Shown: in pieces, positions 60,478 to 64,000 of the stretch
Layout of the letters: every line of letters starts with the position of its first letter
Numbering within the stretch: position 1 is the stretch's first letter
Assembly (NCBI GenBank): GCA_934718275.1
Contig: CAKUZD010000006.1
Span: forward strand, 62,001-126,000
Source of the DNA: an uncultured Candidatus Melainabacteria bacterium
GTDB taxonomy: Bacteria; Cyanobacteriota; Vampirovibrionia; Gastranaerophilales; Gastranaerophilaceae
Length of the DNA stretch: 64,000 nt
Reading direction: 5' to 3'
Notes under the pieces: model-generated
The model's database searches: none
The model's input: the letters and a program-made list of their open reading frames with translations, nothing else
Told to the model about the DNA's origin: nothing
Position numbers and translations under genes: made by a program

Positions 60478-61413
60478 ATGGAAGAATTTACGCACTATAC
60501 GGTTATGAAGAATGAAGCTGTTGACGCATTAGAATGTCAAGACGGTAAGATTTATGTTGATTGTACACTTGGCGGTGGTGGTCATAGTGGCTTGATTTTG
60601 AGTCGTATTCAACCAAATGGCAGGTTGATAGCTTTTGACGTTGATGAAGATGCAATAAAAGCTTCGTCAGAAAGATTAAAAGATTATAAAAATTTAACAA
60701 TCATAAAAAATTCTTATACAAATATTAAGAAAGTTTTACATTCTTTGGGTATTGAAAAAATCACCGGAGGAGTTCTTTTTGACCTTGGGGCGTCTTATCA
60801 TCAATTCCATAAGGGTGAAAGAGGATTTTCGTTTTCAAAAGAAGCTCCTCTTGATATGAGATTTAATCAAGACGCTGATTTTTCGGCGTATGATGTTGTG
60901 AATACCTATTCAGAGGCTGATTTGGTTCGGATTTTTTCTGAATATGGAGAAGAAAGATTTTCGAAAAGAATTGCAAAAAAAATCGTAGAGCAAAGAATGC
61001 TTAAAAAGCTTGAAACGACAACGGAATTAGCTAATTTAATTGTAAATTGCACTCCGCATGTAAAATCGTCAATTCACCCTGCTACTCGGGTTTTTCAGGC
61101 AATACGTATTGAAGTTAATCAAGAGTTAACAAATGTAAAAAATACTCTAAATGATGTGTTGGATTTATTAGATTTTGGTGCTATAATAAGTGTAATAAGT
61201 TTTCACTCTTTGGAGGACAGATTGGTGAAACACTTATTAAAATATCACTCGCAGAAGTGTCATTGTGATAAATCGCAGATGATTTGTTACTGCCCGCCTC
61301 CTATATTGGAGTTGGTAAATAAGAAACCAATAATGGCGAGTGAGCAGGAGATTAAAGAAAATCCACCGTCAAGAAGTGCCAAACTTAGGATAGCTAGATG
61401 TATAAGGCACTAG
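60478..61413 (+). CDS. rsmH: 16S rRNA (cytosine(1402)-N4)-methyltransferase
   Basis: 311 residues. FTHYTVMKNEAVDALE, the SAM site YVDCTLGGGGHSGLIL, FDLGASYHQFHKGERGFSF, PLDMRF and the C-terminal FHSLEDRLVKHLL and N-P-P-S-R-S-A-K-L-R are standard RsmH (MraW). It methylates C1402 in the decoding centre. The next gene is FtsL-like, as in dcw clusters, but the rest of the dcw cluster is absent here. Confidence 0.96.
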   Translation: MEEFTHYTVMKNEAVDALECQDGKIYVDCTLGGGGHSGLILSRIQPNGRLIAFDVDEDAIKASSERLKDYKNLTIIKNSYTNIKKVLHSLGIEKITGGVLFDLGASYHQFHKGERGFSFSKEAPLDMRFNQDADFSAYDVVNTYSEADLVRIFSEYGEERFSKRIAKKIVEQRMLKKLETTTELANLIVNCTPHVKSSIHPATRVFQAIRIEVNQELTNVKNTLNDVLDLLDFGAIISVISFHSLEDRLVKHLLKYHSQKCHCDKSQMICYCPPPILELVNKKPIMASEQEIKENPPSRSAKLRIARCIRH

Positions 61414-61458
61414 AACGATAGAAAAGAGATTAGAGTAGATAGTATTGGGGTATAGAAG

Positions 61459-61923
61459 TTGAATACAGCTAGAGTAAGAACAGAAGAATTTGAACAGGTT
61501 AGTTATTCAAGCAGAGGATATGCAAGTAATCCGGTAAAGGAAGAAAATCAGGTTATCGAGGGGTATTTTCAAAAGGAGATATCACAAAAAGCCATGGCAA
61601 TAAGAAAAGTAAATAAAACTTTATGTGGATTATTAGGAATAGCAGTGTTAGTTGCATTTGTTAGTTATTACTTTGCTATGTCAAATGAACTTACTCTTAA
61701 TAAATTGAGTCGTCAAATTACTACTCTTAATGATGAAAATGCAGAATTACAAAATCATTTAGACAGATTAAAGTCTTTCAACAATGTTGATAGCAAAATG
61801 ATGCAGTATAATATGTTACAAAAAGCTGCAAAAGTTATTGAAGTTCAAGCAGTGCATTCAGCTGCTCCGGTAGTTACAAAACCTGAAAAAACAGCCTCTT
61901 TCAACTGGGCTATCGGTTATTAG
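61459..61923 (+). CDS. FtsL-like single-pass membrane protein
   Basis: 154 residues from TTG 61459. A polar N-terminal part of about 50 residues, a membrane helix at about 53-73 (CGLLGIAVLVAFVSYYF), then a coiled coil (LNKLSRQITTLNDENAELQN) and a Pro/Ala tail ending WAIGY. Topology and position right after rsmH fit FtsL of the divisome. Sequence identity to FtsL is always low, so the call rests on context. The start codon has only a weak ribosome site (GGGG). Confidence 0.65.
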   Translation: MNTARVRTEEFEQVSYSSRGYASNPVKEENQVIEGYFQKEISQKAMAIRKVNKTLCGLLGIAVLVAFVSYYFAMSNELTLNKLSRQITTLNDENAELQNHLDRLKSFNNVDSKMMQYNMLQKAAKVIEVQAVHSAAPVVTKPEKTASFNWAIGY

Positions 61924-61925
61924 AT

Positions 61926-62309
61926 ATGTTTAATACGTTATTTTTTGGAATTATTTTTCCTTGTTTTGCTGCTATTTGGATTATAGTAGTCCTGCTTACG
62001 ATATTGCCACATGTTAAAATAATAAAGCAATATGGTAAACCGTTAGCATATTTTGATACTCAAAAGTGTTGGAAAACAGTTCCGGTGCGAGGTACTTCTG
62101 TTAGGATGTATATTTATCCGAATTTTATAATTGTTTCTGATAATGGAAAAGACTATTTTTTAGACAAATCTTTTAAAGATTTTAAATTGTATGGGACTGT
62201 TTTGATAAAAATTTTTGAAGTAAAAGTAAGTGAAATAAAGACACTCCAAATCAATTTAACTGGGAAACAATATAAAATGTTGATAGAATTTTTTGGAGTT
62301 GAAGATTAA
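61926..62309 (+). CDS. Small membrane protein of unknown function
   Basis: 127 residues with one N-terminal membrane helix (about 7-27) and a soluble, beta-rich C-terminal domain (VRMYIYPNFIIVSDNGKDYF). It starts 2 bp after the FtsL-like gene, so it is co-transcribed with rsmH. Its stop overlaps that of the convergent MNT gene. No family recognised; a PH-like fold is possible but unproven. Confidence 0.6.
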   Translation: MFNTLFFGIIFPCFAAIWIIVVLLTILPHVKIIKQYGKPLAYFDTQKCWKTVPVRGTSVRMYIYPNFIIVSDNGKDYFLDKSFKDFKLYGTVLIKIFEVKVSEIKTLQINLTGKQYKMLIEFFGVED

Positions 62310-62599
62310 AAATTTTTTCCAAATTTATCTATACTGTTTTTTAAATTTTCGTTATTAATATCGGAATAATTAAGAAGGTCAAATTGATACGGTGTAGGGA
62401 GTTCATCGAGCTCAAATGCAATATGTCTTAAAAGTTTATCATCAATATTCCCAAACAGTGCCAAATCAATGTCTGAAGATGGTTTGTAATTCCCCTTTGC
62501 TCGAGAGCCAAAAATCTTTATTTCTTTTATTTGCGGATATTTTGAAAGAAGTTTTTTTATTTCGTTAATTGTTTTTTCGGGTAGTCCAAAGTTACTCAT
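62306..62599 (-). CDS. MNT-type nucleotidyltransferase (toxin-antitoxin)
   Basis: 97 residues from ATG 62599, inside the ATGAGTAA overlap with the HEPN gene. The minimal nucleotidyltransferase motif KIFGSRAKGNYKPSSDIDLA (G-S-x10-D-x-D) is present. In HEPN/MNT modules the MNT protein neutralises the HEPN ribonuclease by AMPylating a tyrosine near its active site. The HI0073-HI0074-like pair is the closest known type. Confidence 0.9.
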   Translation of the reverse strand: MSNFGLPEKTINEIKKLLSKYPQIKEIKIFGSRAKGNYKPSSDIDLALFGNIDDKLLRHIAFELDELPTPYQFDLLNYSDINNENLKNSIDKFGKNF

Positions 62600-62996
62600 C
62601 AACTTCACCTTCCAAGAAAATTGATAATTCATTAAATAAATTAAAATAATTTGTTAAAATGTCGTTGCAAAGTTCTTTGGCAAATTCTTCTTTATATGTA
62701 TGAGATGTTTTATTTCGAGCTTCCATCATTTCAATCCAGCCTTGTCCATCAGTGATAAAATTCCTTCTGAAAGCTTCTTTGATTGTTGTTCTTGGGGTGT
62801 CTACGACAATTCCGGTATATTCGAGATAATCTTTCAGGGTTTTCCATCCAAGCTCAAATGTCATTTCAAATGCTTGAACTAAAGCCATTGTGTATATTTT
62901 GGAGTTTCCCTCTTTTTTTATACAATCGATAGTTTCAGAAAGATTTGAAAGTGCTTGTTTATAGTTCTCAAAGCGTTGAACCCAACGAATTTCCAT
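62592..62996 (-). CDS. HEPN-family protein (HI0074-like), toxin partner of MNT
   Basis: 134 residues from ATG 62996 (AAAGGAG 6-8 bases upstream; a start six codons earlier overlaps that site). Helical, with the HI0074-family ALVQAFEMTFELGWKTLKDY and the HEPN R-x4-6-H motif in EARNKTSHTY, which also supplies the tyrosine AMPylated in known systems. HEPN proteins are metal-independent RNases. Expressed first, overlapping MNT by 8 bp. Confidence 0.88.
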   Translation of the reverse strand: MEIRWVQRFENYKQALSNLSETIDCIKKEGNSKIYTMALVQAFEMTFELGWKTLKDYLEYTGIVVDTPRTTIKEAFRRNFITDGQGWIEMMEARNKTSHTYKEEFAKELCNDILTNYFNLFNELSIFLEGEVDE

Positions 62997-63053
62997 AAAA
63001 TTATCTCCTTTCATTTGATTATAACATTAAAAAGATTAGATTAAAAATTTTTA

Positions 63054-63088
63054 ACTAAAGTATGAAATTTCCCATACTAAAGTATGAA
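63054..63088. promoter_or_regulatory. Tandem operator-like repeats between HEPN/MNT and the GAF/HD gene
   Basis: ACTAAAGTATGAA occurs at 63054-63066 and 63076-63088, 22 bp apart. The second copy is part of the palindrome CATACT-AA-AGTATG (63073-63086). They lie between divergent genes, fit for autoregulation of the toxin-antitoxin pair or of the signalling gene. Confidence 0.5.
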
Positions 63089-63165
63089 CTTTTGTAAAAT
63101 TTATTAAAGTTTTTTCTATACTGTGCCGTAAGTATATATGAAGGCATGTATGTAAGGAAAATTTC

Positions 63166-64000
63166 ATGAAAAGAGAAGAAAATAATAACGGTGTTTCACT
63201 GTTTTCGCAGTCTGATTATTTAGTTGGACAGGATCCTATTGAAGAAATTTTTGCACTTAATTTAGGTGATTTTATCGCCGAAAATCTTATTTCTGAGGAT
63301 TTGGCAAGAAAGATTGGTAATAATATAAAAGATAAAAAGGCCGGGCTAATAAATCAGTTAAAAGAACTTATTTCTATATATTCTTTACAAAATACACTTT
63401 GTGTGTTGAGTGTTAATAAATCTGAGGAACAAGCTATTTATACGTCAATAGCTCAATCTGTTTGTCAAATGTTGGAGCTTAAAGCATGTCATATTTATCT
63501 TGATAAAAATAATGAATTAGAGCTTGTTGGATCAACTTCGGAGGCAATTGCTAAATATGCGGAAGATGAAACAAGTTCTGTAGGCAGAGCCTTTCTTTTA
63601 GGCGAAACAGTGACGGATGGAACAACTGTTGTTCCTATGCATTGTAATATTAAGTCTACCGGTGTTATTGTTCTTGATAATGATACGGTTATAAATGAAG
63701 AATATATAGAGCTTGTTGAAAGTATTGCAATACTTTTTGCGACATCAATGACCTTGCAGTCATGCATTGATGATACTAACAAAATTATAGAGGATAATAC
63801 ATCTACTGTTGCTGATTTACAGCATGCTAGAGCTGAATTAACCGCTTTAATTGGTGATTTGTGTGATTATCAACAAAGTTTTGTTGAACACTTGGCTTAT
63901 GCTGTTGATACAAAAGGGCAGTATAAAGTAGCTCATTCTAAAAATACGGCTAAACTTGCTCGTAAAATTTGTGTTCAATTAGGTTTGAATGAAAAAACTA
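63166..64000 (+). CDS. GAF and HD(-GYP)-domain signalling protein, 3' end outside window
   Basis: ATG 63166 has AAGGAA 8 bases upstream; the frame is open for 278 codons to the window edge. After a polar start, residues about 65-200 look like a GAF domain (SIAQSVCQMLELKACHIYL, STGVIVLDND, YIELVESIAILFATS). Then come a coiled-coil linker (TVADLQHARAELTALIGDL) and the start of an HD hydrolase domain (YKVAHSKNTAKLARKICVQL). Such proteins are often cyclic-di-GMP phosphodiesterases; the G-Y-P part would lie beyond the edge and cannot be checked. Confidence 0.75.
   Translation, partial: MKREENNNGVSLFSQSDYLVGQDPIEEIFALNLGDFIAENLISEDLARKIGNNIKDKKAGLINQLKELISIYSLQNTLCVLSVNKSEEQAIYTSIAQSVCQMLELKACHIYLDKNNELELVGSTSEAIAKYAEDETSSVGRAFLLGETVTDGTTVVPMHCNIKSTGVIVLDNDTVINEEYIELVESIAILFATSMTLQSCIDDTNKIIEDNTSTVADLQHARAELTALIGDLCDYQQSFVEHLAYAVDTKGQYKVAHSKNTAKLARKICVQLGLNEKT

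Noticed and set aside
63495..63782. 95-codon minus-strand frame near the right edge
   Set aside because: It is antisense to the GAF/HD gene, which continues past the window edge.
1..64000. CRISPR array, prophage, insertion sequence or rRNA operon
   Set aside because: No regularly spaced repeats with spacers, no integrase, transposase or phage structural genes, and no rRNA signature sequences were seen.

Overview
The window looks like part of the chromosome of a low-GC, Gram-negative, non-photosynthetic relative of Cyanobacteria (Melainabacteria/Vampirovibrionia, most likely the gut order Gastranaerophilales). Support: kdsA (KDO for lipopolysaccharide) and an outer-membrane-barrel-like protein; a lineage-style family of six type IV pilin-like proteins with an A-F-T-L-A-E-V-L leader; a GH57 branching enzyme, a membrane-anchored YvcK and GerMN/DUF2993-like envelope proteins; AT-rich codon use; no phage, IS element, rRNA or CRISPR array. 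The taxonomic call is an inference from gene content.

Layout. 0-6.3 kb: a truncated pilin gene with a divergent small HTH gene, rbfA-truB and three small envelope/unknown genes, a pilin gene split by a G10 tract, and a regulator made of four GntR-type winged helices. 6.5-10.5 kb: a ribbon-helix-helix gene and the pyrH-frr-cdsA-rnc-rpe operon. 10.5-21 kb: lineage-specific accessory genes, with an exported nucleobase-deaminase-like protein, tRNA-Asp, a cysteine-protease-like protein, the GH57 enzyme and a giant calpain-like protease gene interrupted by a C9 tract. 21-28 kb: rpsT, a 5-oxoprolinase-A-like gene, yvcK-panB-panC, then an L10 leader with rplJ-rplL. 28-33 kb: a two-gene AddAB-like recombination module in which two SF1 helicase halves are fused. 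33-38 kb: coaD, two related coiled-coil proteins, rpmG-tRNA-Trp-secE-nusG-rplK-rplA. 38-47.6 kb: pilin/HTH pairs interleaved with kdsA, pheS, a SIS isomerase, gatB and folP. 47.6-58.5 kb: envelope and secreted proteins, radical SAM, cdd, another pilin/HTH pair, an S41 protease, TPR and FtsB-like proteins. 58.6-64 kb: gltX, a structured RNA with a 32-codon ORF, rsmH with an FtsL-like gene, a HEPN/MNT toxin-antitoxin pair and the start of a GAF/HD signalling gene.

The most striking themes: (1) two genes for surface or secreted proteins (a pilin and a calpain-like protease) are each put out of frame by a long G/C homopolymer and each would be restored by one extra base, as expected of phase-variable loci, although homopolymer miscalling must be excluded; (2) four of the six pilin genes sit head-to-head with a small HTH regulator gene, two of these pairs with obvious operator-like repeats; (3) seven genes have a -10 hexamer exactly six bases upstream of the ATG and no Shine-Dalgarno sequence, suggesting leaderless transcripts. 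Together these point to a regulated, switchable set of surface pilins and effector-like proteases in a host-associated bacterium.
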